Notes: a model not told the origin generated them from the letters alone. A DNA stretch of 28,332 nt from Candidatus Daviesbacteria bacterium RIFCSPLOWO2_02_FULL_41_8 (GCA_001777455.1 MFDZ01000058.1:1-28332), one strand, 5' to 3'. Positions 1 to 6,915 are shown, counted from the first letter of the stretch. A program made the numbers and translations.

Positions 1-63
1 GCCATCAACAGATTTTTCTAAGCTCAATAGAATTAAATTTGTTAGACTTTTCTTTATTCTCAC
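1..63 (-). CDS. PaaX-like winged-helix regulator, N-terminal fragment cut by window edge
   Basis: On the minus strand a GTG at 63-61 opens a frame that runs to the window edge (21 codons). The translated stretch KKSLTNLILLSLEKSVDG lines up with RRTLTNLILLILEKSIDG near the N-terminus of the PaaX-like protein at 15559-16065, so this is very likely a paralog and a transcriptional repressor. The GTG is preferred because a TATATT -10 (76-71) ends 7 nt before it and a TTGACA -35 (100-95) lies 18 nt further up, giving a leaderless transcript. A palindrome with core ACGGCCGT sits between the two boxes, as in the other copy. The frame and similarity are seen directly; the repressor role is inferred from the family. 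The rest of the gene lies outside the window. Confidence 0.75.
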   Translation of the reverse strand, partial: MRIKKSLTNLILLSLEKSVDG

Positions 64-70
64 AAAAACA

Positions 71-100
71 AATATACGACGGCCGTCATGTTTTTGTCAA
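71..100 (-). promoter_or_regulatory. Promoter with PaaX-type operator in the spacer (operator at 74-91)
   Basis: On the minus strand TTGACA (100-95), an 18-nt spacer and TATATT (76-71) form a good sigma-70 promoter. The spacer holds an imperfect palindrome of two 9-bp half-sites (7 of 9 positions symmetrical) centred between 82 and 83 with core ACGGCCGT. Its centre is 6.5 bp from the -10, exactly as in the promoter of the paralog near 16075-16092. A repressor bound here would block the polymerase, so autoregulation or cross-regulation is inferred. Confidence 0.7.
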
Positions 101-166
101 ATAATCTTTTGCGAAAATTGAGGAAAAATCCATCAAACTTTATCACTGAGAAAGTTATTCCTTTAC

Positions 167-664
167 TTAAACTTTTAAGAAAGTACCCACAATTAATCCG
201 ATGGCTGTTGCCAGTCCTCCGATAATCAACATCTCAACCGCACTCCGCATGGCTTTGTGTCCAACAACTTTACCCTTAAAATAGCCAATCACAAAAAGAC
301 CTATTAGCGCAATTATTATACTTATTACCCTGGCAACATCAGGAGGAAAGATTAAAAACGGCGAAATGGGGATTAAACCTGCGCCCAGATAGGAAAAAAA
401 CATTAATAGCGCTCCCATTATTAAACTGTCCCTGTGTCTGCCTTTTCTATCCATTTGATGGACTGCTTTTTCCGAGGAATATTCGCCCGCGGCCATAGAA
501 GAAGCCTCCACCGATATTGCCACGAAACTGGCCAAAATAATAATTGCCCGGTCGGAAACCCCGGCAGAAATCCCCACCACTACCCCGGTGGTGGAAACCA
601 ACCCATCCTGCAGTCCAAACATTATGCTTCTTAAATAATCCTCATCCAAAGCAATCTTCATCAT
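167..664 (-). CDS. VIT1/CCC1 family metal transporter
   Basis: A 165-residue membrane protein of the VIT1/CCC1 family, which moves Fe2+ or Mn2+ out of the cytosol. The N-terminal part has the family pattern SIMFGLQDGLVSTTGVVVG, a first helix with the conserved GLxDGLVST-like motif, followed by an EASSMAAGEYSS stretch matching the conserved ExxSMAxGEYxS segment. Two further hydrophobic segments follow (about 82-125), then a C-terminal pair (about 140-163). It is shorter than plant and yeast VIT1 (about 240) and similar to short bacterial members lacking the cytosolic metal-binding domain. A TAAAAT box preceded by TGC ends 7 nt before the ATG at 664, so the mRNA is probably leaderless. The second ATG at 661 is an alternative start. 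Substrate metal is not visible from sequence. Confidence 0.85.
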   Translation of the reverse strand: MMKIALDEDYLRSIMFGLQDGLVSTTGVVVGISAGVSDRAIIILASFVAISVEASSMAAGEYSSEKAVHQMDRKGRHRDSLIMGALLMFFSYLGAGLIPISPFLIFPPDVARVISIIIALIGLFVIGYFKGKVVGHKAMRSAVEMLIIGGLATAIGLIVGTFLKV

Positions 665-671
665 CTCTATT

Positions 672-680
672 ATTTTAGCA
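672..680 (-). promoter_or_regulatory. Extended -10 promoter of the VIT1-like gene
   Basis: Reading the minus strand, TGC followed by TAAAAT (677-672) makes an extended -10. Seven bases separate it from the ATG at 664, so transcription should start at or next to the start codon. No convincing -35 is visible, which is normal for extended -10 promoters. Confidence 0.5.
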
Positions 681-704
681 GAAATTTACTTGTTATGATT
701 ATTG

Positions 705-732
705 TTGACAAATTTCAATACAATGATACAAT
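705..732 (+). promoter_or_regulatory. Promoter of the vapBC-like operon
   Basis: TTGACA (705-710), 16 nt, then TACAAT (727-732). The ATG of the antitoxin at 741 lies 8 nt after the -10, giving a leaderless or nearly leaderless message. TACAAT also occurs at 719-724, and the sequence around the -10 repeats ACAATG, so the exact start is uncertain. Confidence 0.6.
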
Positions 733-740
733 GGTATTGT

Positions 741-983
741 ATGAATTACGTCGTCACCAACATCAGGCTTCCTGAAGAGGACTACTTAAGACTCAAGGGG
801 GAAGCTGCTAAAAAAAGAATAAGTCTCGCTGCTATCATTAGGGGGAAAATCACTGAAAAAAGACCTGATGATTATGAAAAAATCCTGCTTACCCCCACTG
901 ACTGGTTTACTGAAAGAGATTATAAGGATTACAAAATTAGGAGGTCGGGGCTCAAAAAAAGAACTAAGACGTATGACTGGTAA
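741..983 (+). CDS. VapB-like antitoxin (probable ribbon-helix-helix)
   Basis: 80 residues from the ATG at 741. A TTG-initiated form from 702 would run over the -35 and is rejected. The N-terminal pattern VVTNIRLPEEDYLRLKGEA with a following KRISLAAIIRGKI helix resembles ribbon-helix-helix antitoxins that bind their own promoter as dimers. The C-terminal half is basic and poor in structure (RRSGLKKRTKTYDW), which would be the toxin-wrapping tail. Its stop is one base before the ATG of the PIN-domain gene, so the pair is translationally coupled and functions as a type II toxin-antitoxin module. Family assignment rests on pattern and neighbour; moderate confidence. Confidence 0.7.
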   Translation: MNYVVTNIRLPEEDYLRLKGEAAKKRISLAAIIRGKITEKRPDDYEKILLTPTDWFTERDYKDYKIRRSGLKKRTKTYDW

Positions 984-984
984 A

Positions 985-1368
985 ATGGGCAAAATTCTTA
1001 TCGACACCTCAATTATTATTGAGCACTTGCGTCTAAAAAATAAAAAGCAAACAATTCTGTACAAATTGTTTCAAAACAAACATAGTTTATTCGCTTCCAT
1101 CCTGACCCACACAGAAAGTTACGCGGGTAAAAGTGTTTGGGAAAAAGAGTCTGTGCGAAAACATCTGAAAAATATTCTAGCCGGCATAAAGATTCTCCCA
1201 TTAGAAGAGATTACTTCAGAAAAAGCTGGAGAAATCAGCGCGCGATTTAATTTGGAAATTGTTGATGCCATTATTGCAGCCACCTCAATAATTCATAATT
1301 TAGATCTTGCTACCTTAAATATAAAGGATTTCAAAAAAGTTGACGGGATAAAACTTTTTAAAAATTGA
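985..1368 (+). CDS. VapC-like PIN-domain ribonuclease toxin
   Basis: 127 residues from the ATG at 985, one base after the antitoxin stop. Longer upstream starts would overlap the antitoxin and lack the clean PIN start. The usual PIN acidic residues are present: D7 in ILIDTSIIIEHL, E44 in LTHTESYAG, D94 in IVDAIIAAT, and a C-terminal TLNIKDF motif (N112/D115). PIN toxins are Mg2+-dependent endoribonucleases that cut tRNA or rRNA when the antitoxin is degraded. Length fits the family (about 130). The first of two ~40-bp direct repeats begins at its stop codon. Confidence 0.87.
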   Translation: MGKILIDTSIIIEHLRLKNKKQTILYKLFQNKHSLFASILTHTESYAGKSVWEKESVRKHLKNILAGIKILPLEEITSEKAGEISARFNLEIVDAIIAATSIIHNLDLATLNIKDFKKVDGIKLFKN

Positions 1369-1408
1369 TGTAGCCGTCATCCTCAATGCCCTAAGGGCTA
1401 TATTTGAC
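1369..1408 (+). repeat. Direct repeat copy 1 flanking the HigBA cassette
   Basis: About 40 bp containing the small palindrome GCCCTAAGGGC and the phrase GCCGTCATCCTC. Copy 2 is at 2101-2140 in the same orientation with only three or four differences. The two copies bracket the toxin-antitoxin pair at 1411-2078, one on each side. Confidence 0.8.
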
Positions 1409-1410
1409 TT

Positions 1411-1722
1411 TTAAAACTTGAATTGGACTTGTAAGGAAGCATTAAGGGCTTTTGCCACCCTTTTTAAAAATGAGATGGACGGGCTTGTTCCGGCTTGCTC
1501 AACTCTTGAGATAACAGATTGAGTGGTGTGCATTCTTCTAGCCAACTCTTTTTGGGTCATCTTTCTCTCGATTCTCGCCCGGATAATCGCCTTTGCAATC
1601 TCAAACTCCGGTTGAGATTCTTCATAAAGCCTTTTAAACTCAGGGTCTTTTAACCACTTTTTTTTAATTTCATTCCAATCTTTCATATTGTTATAATATC
1701 GCAAATCTGCTATATTTGTCAA
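1411..1722 (-). CDS. higA: HigA-like XRE-family antitoxin
   Basis: 103 residues (91 if the inner ATG at 1686 is used). The C-terminal half is a Cro/C1-type helix-turn-helix: RKMTQKELARRMHTTQSVIS, with the recognition helix around TTQSVISRVE, followed by LKRVAKALNASLQV. It would bind the operon promoter and neutralise the toxin encoded just upstream. The start ATG at 1722 overlaps the toxin stop by 4 nt (ATGA), so the two are co-translated. The toxin-first order is characteristic of HigBA modules. The N-terminal helix (KDWNEIKKKWLKDPEFKRLY) is typical of HigA partners of Gp49-like toxins. Confidence 0.85.
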   Translation of the reverse strand: MTNIADLRYYNNMKDWNEIKKKWLKDPEFKRLYEESQPEFEIAKAIIRARIERKMTQKELARRMHTTQSVISRVEQAGTSPSISFLKRVAKALNASLQVQFKF

Positions 1723-2078
1723 TGGCCAATTATTCTTGACTGATACTCCTTTAGGCGTTTCTGTGTAATTACTATTTCCCTTCTAGGTGTTTTTTGGGAT
1801 TTTTTCTTAAATCCATGTAGAAGTAAAAATGCTTTTCCTGTTACGGTAATATAAAGAATTCTTATGCTATCACTACCAAGTATACGAAGTTCCCAAAGCG
1901 GAGTCCCGACAAGTTTTTTAGAATGCGGATAAGCGCCTTCTAAACCGTACTGCTCTAAAAGTTCAAATGTTCTAGCAACTTTTAATCTTGCTCTTTCATC
2001 GAGGGAGTTTAAAAACTCTTCTACTGACTTATCTCCATTAGGTGATTCATATACCTTAACTTTCCATTTACCTTCCAT
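1719..2078 (-). CDS. higB: HigB-like toxin (Gp49-like, RelE superfamily)
   Basis: 119 residues. The sequence has the pattern of phage-derived Gp49-like HigB toxins: a start with KVKVYESPNGDKSVEEFLNS, a central LEQYGLEGAYPHSKKLVGT.LWELRI, then IRILYITVTGKAFLLLHGFKKKSQKTP and a basic C-terminal helix. These are RelE-fold ribonucleases that cut mRNA on the ribosome. It is the first gene of the pair and overlaps the antitoxin by 4 nt. A TATACT box (2091-2086) ends 7 nt before its ATG, predicting a leaderless message; the -35 is weak. The gene lies between two direct repeats. Confidence 0.88.
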   Translation of the reverse strand: MEGKWKVKVYESPNGDKSVEEFLNSLDERARLKVARTFELLEQYGLEGAYPHSKKLVGTPLWELRILGSDSIRILYITVTGKAFLLLHGFKKKSQKTPRREIVITQKRLKEYQSRIIGH

Positions 2079-2085
2079 AATCTTA

Positions 2086-2091
2086 AGTATA
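2086..2091 (-). promoter_or_regulatory. -10 box of the higBA operon
   Basis: TATACT on the minus strand, preceded by GA, ends 7 nt before the ATG at 2078. The -35 region falls in the direct repeat copy 2 and has no good hexamer. Confidence 0.45.
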
Positions 2092-2100
2092 TCAGGATTT

Positions 2101-2140
2101 TGTCGCCGTCATCCTCCATGCCCTAAGGGCTAGTATTTGA
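2101..2140 (+). repeat. Direct repeat copy 2 flanking the HigBA cassette
   Basis: Same unit as 1369-1408, 732 bp downstream, same orientation, with the palindrome GCCCTAAGGGC intact. It begins with the GTCATCC phrase seen in the dispersed REP-like family, so it may be a short member of that family. Confidence 0.8.
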
Positions 2141-2168
2141 ATAATTGTGACTCAAAAACCAACAGGTC

Positions 2169-3728
2169 TTAGAAAAAATCGCTCATACAATTCTTTCCAC
2201 AAACTCTTCCTTGATCTAATATATCTGACGCCTCTTCCTCTTTGATAGACTCCTCTGATTGACTCAAAGCCTCATACGATCTTTTTCTTTGATCAAGCTT
2301 GATTGGCACATAAAACAAACCCATTAATAAATATCCTGCCCTGATTATGGCAACTTCCGCTCCTGCCCTCATTACTCTTTTGTATATCTTTTGATAGTTG
2401 TAGAATTTATCCTGAGCTATTTCGAGATCGCAGGCAGGAATTGATATTAACCCTTCTGTTCCTGCGACGGCCCGTTGACCTAATCTGCGAACTAATCCGG
2501 CACGACCTGTTTTTATAAGTGCCATATTCCTAAGAGTACTAAATTCTTTTTTGAGAACTATGCTACCGCTTTCAAGATTACAGGCATACGCACATCCCGA
2601 ACACCCGGAAACTATAGCTTTTCTTACCTTTTTCCATTCTTCACTTTTCAAATCTGTGCTGCTATCTAATTGCGTTGCTCTTTCCTGACAAACTCCTAAT
2701 TGTCCGTTTTCCCCAAGAGCCCAAGCGTGAACAAGATAATTTTGATCCGGATCACATTTCCAAGGACGCGAAATAAGCTCAGCCAGATTTTGCAAATAAG
2801 CCTCAGTATTGAAAATAAACCCCTTTCTTTTTAAGGGCAATAAACTATCAGAAACTCTTTGCATCTGCTCAGAAGTAGGAGATTCTGTTTTCTCCGGGCC
2901 TGCTGAAAACATACCACCAATCCTTTGAACCGGAGCGGTGCTAAAAAGTATGCCATTGGCAGCACATATCTTGGCGTACAAAGGAATAGTCTCTGCCCGC
3001 TCAGCCGTACAAACAACGCTCACAACAGGAATAATACCTTCCCGCGCAACTGCCCTAGCCAATCCCACTATAGTTGTTAAACCGGCAATATTATATGAAT
3101 GTAAAGAAAGAGCCAATATATCCAAGCCTGCTCGTTTGAGCTTTCTAAGCTTAATCAAATTATCCGGCATCAAAACTCCAGATTCATCTTCGGTTTGGTT
3201 AAACTGTGGTCGCCTTAGAAAATCACCATTGCTAGTAATACAAGTAACCATGTGCTTCTCGGAAGCGTGTTTAACTAATCCCTTGGTGTAATCAAAAAAA
3301 GACATACCTTCTTGTTCAGTCCTAAACCGTGCCTCTGTTGCCCTAACTTCAGCAACCTTGATACGACGGTTGCTGTTACCGGAACAAGGCACAACTTCCT
3401 TTGAAATAATTGCTCTCTTAGGAGGACAATCAGCCAAGCTTTCTCCTCCTTTATAATTGAAGGTCCCAAATCCTTGTCTTTTAGCCCAATCTACTATTCC
3501 TGTTGCCGCAGGAAATGAAGACCAATTTTGTCTATCATCTTTAGCAGGAACCTCGCAGTATGCACAAGTTCCCAATCTATTGCAATCATTCGGGCCTTGC
3601 ATTAAAAATAAACTGTGTCCACCTTTTGCAGATTGATATGCTCCCCAGACTTTAGGCACATCTCTGACAATTTCTCTGAACATGGAGGCATTATCCCATA
3701 ACAGCGGAGTTGCCGCAAATAAAAGCAC
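2169..3728 (-). CDS. Radical SAM / SPASM-like protein with atypical CX5CX2C motif
   Basis: 519 residues from a GTG; an ATG 15 codons in (3683) is an alternative start. The cluster motif is C49-X5-C55-X2-C58 (CNRLGTCAYC) instead of the usual CX3CX2C. It is followed by a GGE motif (94-96) that normally contacts the SAM amino group, by TSNG (165-168), and by LSLHS (207-211), in an order expected for a radical SAM TIM barrel. The C-terminal third has cysteines at 325, 347, 376, 379 and 383 (GCSGCAYAC), resembling a SPASM/twitch auxiliary cluster domain. A final C510/C515 pair closes the protein. About 45 residues rich in charges lie between GGE and TSNG. Function and substrate cannot be told; neighbours give no clue. 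A REP-like element lies just upstream. Confidence 0.7.
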   Translation of the reverse strand: MLLFAATPLLWDNASMFREIVRDVPKVWGAYQSAKGGHSLFLMQGPNDCNRLGTCAYCEVPAKDDRQNWSSFPAATGIVDWAKRQGFGTFNYKGGESLADCPPKRAIISKEVVPCSGNSNRRIKVAEVRATEARFRTEQEGMSFFDYTKGLVKHASEKHMVTCITSNGDFLRRPQFNQTEDESGVLMPDNLIKLRKLKRAGLDILALSLHSYNIAGLTTIVGLARAVAREGIIPVVSVVCTAERAETIPLYAKICAANGILFSTAPVQRIGGMFSAGPEKTESPTSEQMQRVSDSLLPLKRKGFIFNTEAYLQNLAELISRPWKCDPDQNYLVHAWALGENGQLGVCQERATQLDSSTDLKSEEWKKVRKAIVSGCSGCAYACNLESGSIVLKKEFSTLRNMALIKTGRAGLVRRLGQRAVAGTEGLISIPACDLEIAQDKFYNYQKIYKRVMRAGAEVAIIRAGYLLMGLFYVPIKLDQRKRSYEALSQSEESIKEEEASDILDQGRVCGKNCMSDFF

Positions 3729-3769
3729 TTGCCCATTTGGGCCACTCTCTGCTAGGATAGTGACGTATA

Positions 3770-3824
3770 GTCATCCCAAACTTGATTTGGGATCTATATA
3801 GATTCCTGCCTTCGCAGGAATGAC
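3770..3824 (+). repeat. REP-like element, intergenic copy (family A)
   Basis: Starts GTCATCC and ends GGAATGAC. It has two inner hairpins (CCCAAACTTGATTTGGG and TTCCTGCCTTCGCAGGAA) joined by TCTATATAGA. It sits between the divergent radical SAM and ligase genes. Related copies are at 7436-7502, 24059-24134 and 25840-25875, and inside several genes. Confidence 0.85.
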
Positions 3825-3830
3825 AAACGT

Positions 3831-5957
3831 ATGCTAGACCGAATAATTACTTACTCTTTTTACCTGCTATTTTTCCTGACCCCCCTTTTTTGGTCTTCTG
3901 CAAATTACGAACTGTTTGAATATAACAAAATGATTTTGGTGTATGGCCTTACTGTCATTATTGTCGGCACCTGGGCTTTAAAAATCATAAATCTGGCACA
4001 CCCCTCCTTCGGAGGCAAATCATTAATCTTTAATCGAACTCCTTTGGATATTCCGCTTTTATTATTCCTGGGAGCCAATATCCTCTCCACCATTTTCTCA
4101 ATTGACCCTCACACCTCTATCTGGGGCTATTATTCTCGCTCAAACGGGGGCTTACTTTCAATTATTTCCTATCTGCTGCTTTACTGGGCCTTTGTTTCCA
4201 ATATGGACTTTCCTAAGCTTAAAACCGCCCTGAAATTCGCTTTGGCTTCCGGGTTTATTATTTCCCTCTGGGCAATTTCTGAACACTTCGGAGTGTCCCC
4301 GTCTTGTGTAATTTTAAGAGGAGAATTTAATGCAGATTGCTGGATTCAAAGAGTACAGGAACGGGTTTTTGCCACTTTAGGCCAACCAAACTGGCTGGCC
4401 AGCTACCTGGCCATGCTGATCTTCCCGGCTTTGTATTTCTTACTAACTGCAACCAAAAAATCCTCCCAAACTACCTACTACCTACTACTAACTACCTATT
4501 ATCTGGCTTTTACTTTTACCTACTCCAGGGGACCGACATTGGGGCTTATTGGAGGGATGGTGATATTTTTGTCATTCTGGCTTGTCCAGAATCGATTCTG
4601 GAGTCGTCTCCGGCAAAAGCCGGATTCTCCCCAGAATGACACTACCAGATTATTAACCATCACTATAATATCTTTTCTGATAATCAACCTCCTCTTTGGA
4701 TCAGCTCTAACTTCTTTCAGATTAGTTTCCAAATTTGCCGCCCCGGCCAGACCCGGTATATCCCTATCTTCACCAGCCGGCGGAGGATCTATCGGCACAC
4801 AACTCGAAAACGGCGGGACTGAATCCGGCCAAATCAGGTTAATTGTCTGGCGCGGAGCTTTAGATATTTTCAAACACTACCCGATTTTTGGCTCCGGCGT
4901 AGAAACTTTTGCTTATTCTTATTATCAATACCGCCCGGCGGAACATAATTTAACTTCCGAGTGGGATTTTCTCTACAACAAGGCCCACAATGAATTCCTA
5001 AATTACCTGGCTACTACGGGAATCGTGGGGTTTGGGGCATACATGTTAGTTGTCGGAACATTCATTTTTTGGTGTATCAAAAAAATTTCTAAATCCGAAT
5101 TTCTAATTTCTAATCAAATCCCAAACCCCAAATCCCAATTAGGTCAATTAGAAATTAGGTCAATTAGAAATTTAATTCTTGCATTGTTGGCTTCTTACCT
5201 CTCCTATCTCATCTCCAACTTCTTCCTCTTTTCGGTCGTAATAGTAGCCGTCTTTTTCTACCTCTTCCCTGCTCTTGCTTTCGTCGCCACTGATTCTCTT
5301 TCCACCTTCCATCTTCCAACTTCAAAATTCAATCATCTATTTTCTATCATCTACCGTCGAAAAGCTTATTCCCAAATTGCCAAAGGTATTGTCATCTTTT
5401 CCGTCCTCTATCTTCTATATTCCATCATCCAGCTTTGGTCTGCCGACACTCTTTTTGCCAAAGGCAACCGCGCCTCTGATGCCGGTAACCCCGGCCAGGC
5501 ATATAATCTGCTGGCAGAGGCTGTTGACTTAAATAAAGGTGAGCCTTTTTACCGGTCAGAGTTGGCCTTTGCGGCCGCCCAATCTGCGGTTGCTTTGCAA
5601 GAATCTGATGCAACTCTTTCGGCAACGCTGAAAAGTGAGGCTGATATGCAAACTGCTAAAGTTCTAAAGGAACACCCCAACAATGTTTCATTCCTGCGGA
5701 CGGCAGTCAGAACTTATTTTGAATTGGTTGTTGTAGATCCAACTTTTCTTGTTAAAACCCTGGAAACGCTGGATTCCGCCATTAACTTAGCTCCCACCGA
5801 CCCCAAACTTTTTTACAATAAAGCCCTGATTTTAGATGCCGCCGGTGAAAAGGAAAAAGAAGTTGAAATGCTGCAGGAGGCGATCAGATTAAAACCGAAT
5901 TATTTAGAAGCGCTGACCCAGCTGAAGGAAGCAACGGGATCTGGCGCAGCCAGATAA
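3831..5957 (+). CDS. O-antigen ligase/polymerase-like membrane protein (Wzy_C) with TPR tail
   Basis: 708 residues. The N-terminal ~520 residues hold about ten to twelve hydrophobic helices. The long periplasmic loop carries the Wzy_C/WaaL signature region (RGALDIFKHYPIFGSGVETF followed by AHNEFLNYLATTGIVGFGAY). Such proteins transfer or polymerise lipid-linked glycans outside the membrane. The C-terminal ~170 residues are soluble and TPR-like (repeated helical pairs such as KLFYNKALILDAAGEKEKEVEML). Several loops are encoded by repeat-like DNA: residues 247-270 are an in-frame REP-like element (4571-4640), and the stretches near 4450-4505, 5090-5170 and 5295-5375 are CTACCTACTA-, CTAATTTCTAAT- and CTATCTTCTA-type filler. 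No clear promoter or SD is visible at the ATG. Confidence 0.8.
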   Translation: MLDRIITYSFYLLFFLTPLFWSSANYELFEYNKMILVYGLTVIIVGTWALKIINLAHPSFGGKSLIFNRTPLDIPLLLFLGANILSTIFSIDPHTSIWGYYSRSNGGLLSIISYLLLYWAFVSNMDFPKLKTALKFALASGFIISLWAISEHFGVSPSCVILRGEFNADCWIQRVQERVFATLGQPNWLASYLAMLIFPALYFLLTATKKSSQTTYYLLLTTYYLAFTFTYSRGPTLGLIGGMVIFLSFWLVQNRFWSRLRQKPDSPQNDTTRLLTITIISFLIINLLFGSALTSFRLVSKFAAPARPGISLSSPAGGGSIGTQLENGGTESGQIRLIVWRGALDIFKHYPIFGSGVETFAYSYYQYRPAEHNLTSEWDFLYNKAHNEFLNYLATTGIVGFGAYMLVVGTFIFWCIKKISKSEFLISNQIPNPKSQLGQLEIRSIRNLILALLASYLSYLISNFFLFSVVIVAVFFYLFPALAFVATDSLSTFHLPTSKFNHLFSIIYRRKAYSQIAKGIVIFSVLYLLYSIIQLWSADTLFAKGNRASDAGNPGQAYNLLAEAVDLNKGEPFYRSELAFAAAQSAVALQESDATLSATLKSEADMQTAKVLKEHPNNVSFLRTAVRTYFELVVVDPTFLVKTLETLDSAINLAPTDPKLFYNKALILDAAGEKEKEVEMLQEAIRLKPNYLEALTQLKEATGSGAAR
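4571..4640 (+). repeat. REP-like element inserted in frame in the ligase gene
   Basis: Begins GTCATTCTGG and ends CCCAGAATGAC, with inner inverted pairs (CCAGAATCGATTCTGG and CCGGCAAAAGCCGG). It keeps the reading frame and encodes residues 247-270, a charged loop (NRFWSRLRQKPDSPQND) between two hydrophobic helices. Confidence 0.8.
5090..5375 (+). repeat. Simple filler repeats inside the ligase coding region
   Basis: Two low-complexity patches: 5095-5170, with CTAATTTCTAAT and repeated AATTAGGTCAATTAGAAAT units, and 5295-5375, with CCATCTTCCAACTTC and CTATTTTCTATCATCTACC. The same style of sequence forms the intergenic stretch 19460-19570. Both patches encode polar segments (SKSEFLISNQIPNPKSQ; STFHLPTSKFNHLFSIIY) between hydrophobic helices. 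Confidence 0.6.
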
Positions 5958-6083
5958 TTTTCAGTTTACAATTTTCAATTTACAATGAATTTTCAATATT
6001 ACAATGATCAATAAGCGAAGCTTGCGAGCTAATCGCTCTTGAAAACTCATTGAGAACTGACAACTGAAAACTAAGAACTAACC
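5958..6083 (+). repeat. AT-rich filler repeat (family B) with GCTTGCGAGC insert
   Basis: Degenerate repeats of CAATTTACAATGAATTTTCAAT followed by the inverse-sense GAAAACTCATTGAGAACTGA...GAAAACTAAGAACTAA. The centre holds GCGAAGCTTGCGAGCTAATCGC, a near-palindrome. The element resembles 8636-8738 closely. No promoter or gene is visible in it. Confidence 0.75.
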
Positions 6084-6362
6084 ATGAAGTCTATTGCCAA
6101 AGCTATAGCTGAAGCCAAATTCAAAGACCGGCCGAAGAATATTTCCCGGGAATTTCAAATGTATGGAGTATATCTCGCTGAAAGCTTACAAGATACAAAA
6201 CGCTACTCTCTTTACATTAAACTGGCCAAAACCGTCAACCGCGGAGTATTGGAAGAAGCCCTCAACTTCACTAAAGGCTACTACAGCGCCAAATCCAAAG
6301 CCCGGGTGTTTATGTGGAAACTTAAGGAGCTGAAGAACCTGAGCGTTTTACGCGAGAAATAG
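6084..6362 (+). CDS. Small helical protein of unknown function
   Basis: 92 residues, mostly helical and basic, with no signal peptide, membrane segment or cysteines. I do not recognise a family. The sequence is well composed for a real protein (AEAKFKDRPKNISREFQMYG, then YIKLAKTVNRGVLEEALNFT). Codon use matches its neighbours. Its 3' end overlaps the convergent HTH gene by 41 nt. There is a family-B repeat directly upstream and no obvious SD, so its promoter may lie within or before the repeat. Confidence 0.6.
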   Translation: MKSIAKAIAEAKFKDRPKNISREFQMYGVYLAESLQDTKRYSLYIKLAKTVNRGVLEEALNFTKGYYSAKSKARVFMWKLKELKNLSVLREK

Positions 6363-6837
6363 GAAATCGAGTAGGTAAATTAGAAGCATCTTGAAATCGT
6401 TGATCTTCTTGTGGATGCGCTCGACTAGTAGATTCTACCTCCTGAAGAGCTCCACCTATCATACTGATTTGACGAAGTATTAAACTCTGCAAGAGAGCTC
6501 TGCTTGTCTGGCTTAAACCTAATTTTTCAACTGCCCGATCCACCCTTTGGGCAAAAGGACTAATATAGTTATTAAATACAGGAGAAGATTCCGCTAAATT
6601 TCGAAGTAGATCTCTTTCTTCTTCGTTATTAGTGAGACCTAAGACCACTCTTGAGAAAGTATCCCAACTAACACCTTTTCTATCATTCGGATTTAGTATT
6701 CTATCCACAGTAGAAACACCAACATGAACCTGATTTGCTAATGTTCTAACAGACAAGCCATGCCCAAGCCTTATATCGGTAAAAGCTTTTGTTAGCTGAG
6801 GACTTCTATAAATACTATGTTCAGCTTTACTGCCCAT
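6322..6837 (-). CDS. HTH-domain protein (XRE-like N-terminus)
   Basis: 171 residues. Residues about 15-50 look like a Cro/C1 or LacI-type helix-turn-helix (LTKAFTDIRLGHGLSVRTLA, then NQVHVGVSTVDRILNP). The rest is helical (to about 130) and ends in a polar tail of about 40 residues rich in Ser, Arg and Pro. A regulator role is inferred. The promoter is clear: TTGACA (6878-6873), 17 nt, GATAAT (6855-6850), with a 5' leader of only about five bases. It diverges from def, whose promoter lies next to it, so it may act there; this is not shown. The tail overlaps the convergent gene at 6084-6362. Confidence 0.7.
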   Translation of the reverse strand: MGSKAEHSIYRSPQLTKAFTDIRLGHGLSVRTLANQVHVGVSTVDRILNPNDRKGVSWDTFSRVVLGLTNNEEERDLLRNLAESSPVFNNYISPFAQRVDRAVEKLGLSQTSRALLQSLILRQISMIGGALQEVESTSRAHPQEDQRFQDASNLPTRFPISRVKRSGSSAP

Positions 6838-6849
6838 TTTGACGCATGG

Positions 6850-6878
6850 ATTATCTCAGATTAGCATTTTTGTGTCAA
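6850..6878 (-). promoter_or_regulatory. Promoter of the HTH gene
   Basis: TTGACA (6878-6873), 17-nt spacer, GATAAT (6855-6850) on the minus strand. The ATG at 6837 is 12 nt after the -10, so the leader is very short. Confidence 0.7.
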
Positions 6879-6880
6879 AT

Positions 6881-6909
6881 TTGGCAAGTTAAACCTAAGA
6901 TGATACAAT
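6881..6909 (+). promoter_or_regulatory. Promoter of def-fmt
   Basis: TTGGCA (6881-6886), 17-nt spacer, TACAAT (6904-6909). The ATG of def at 6916 follows after 6 nt, so transcription should begin on the start codon. It is back to back with the HTH gene promoter at 6850-6878. Confidence 0.7.
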
Positions 6910-6915
6910 TCCCTC

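Noticed and set aside
702..740. TTG-initiated longer form of the VapB-like protein
   Set aside because: It would translate through the promoter -35 and -10 boxes.
6322..6362. Tail-to-tail overlap of two genes as a sign of a wrong gene call
   Set aside because: Both proteins look real, and such convergent overlaps also occur at 9375-9378 and 23654-23679.
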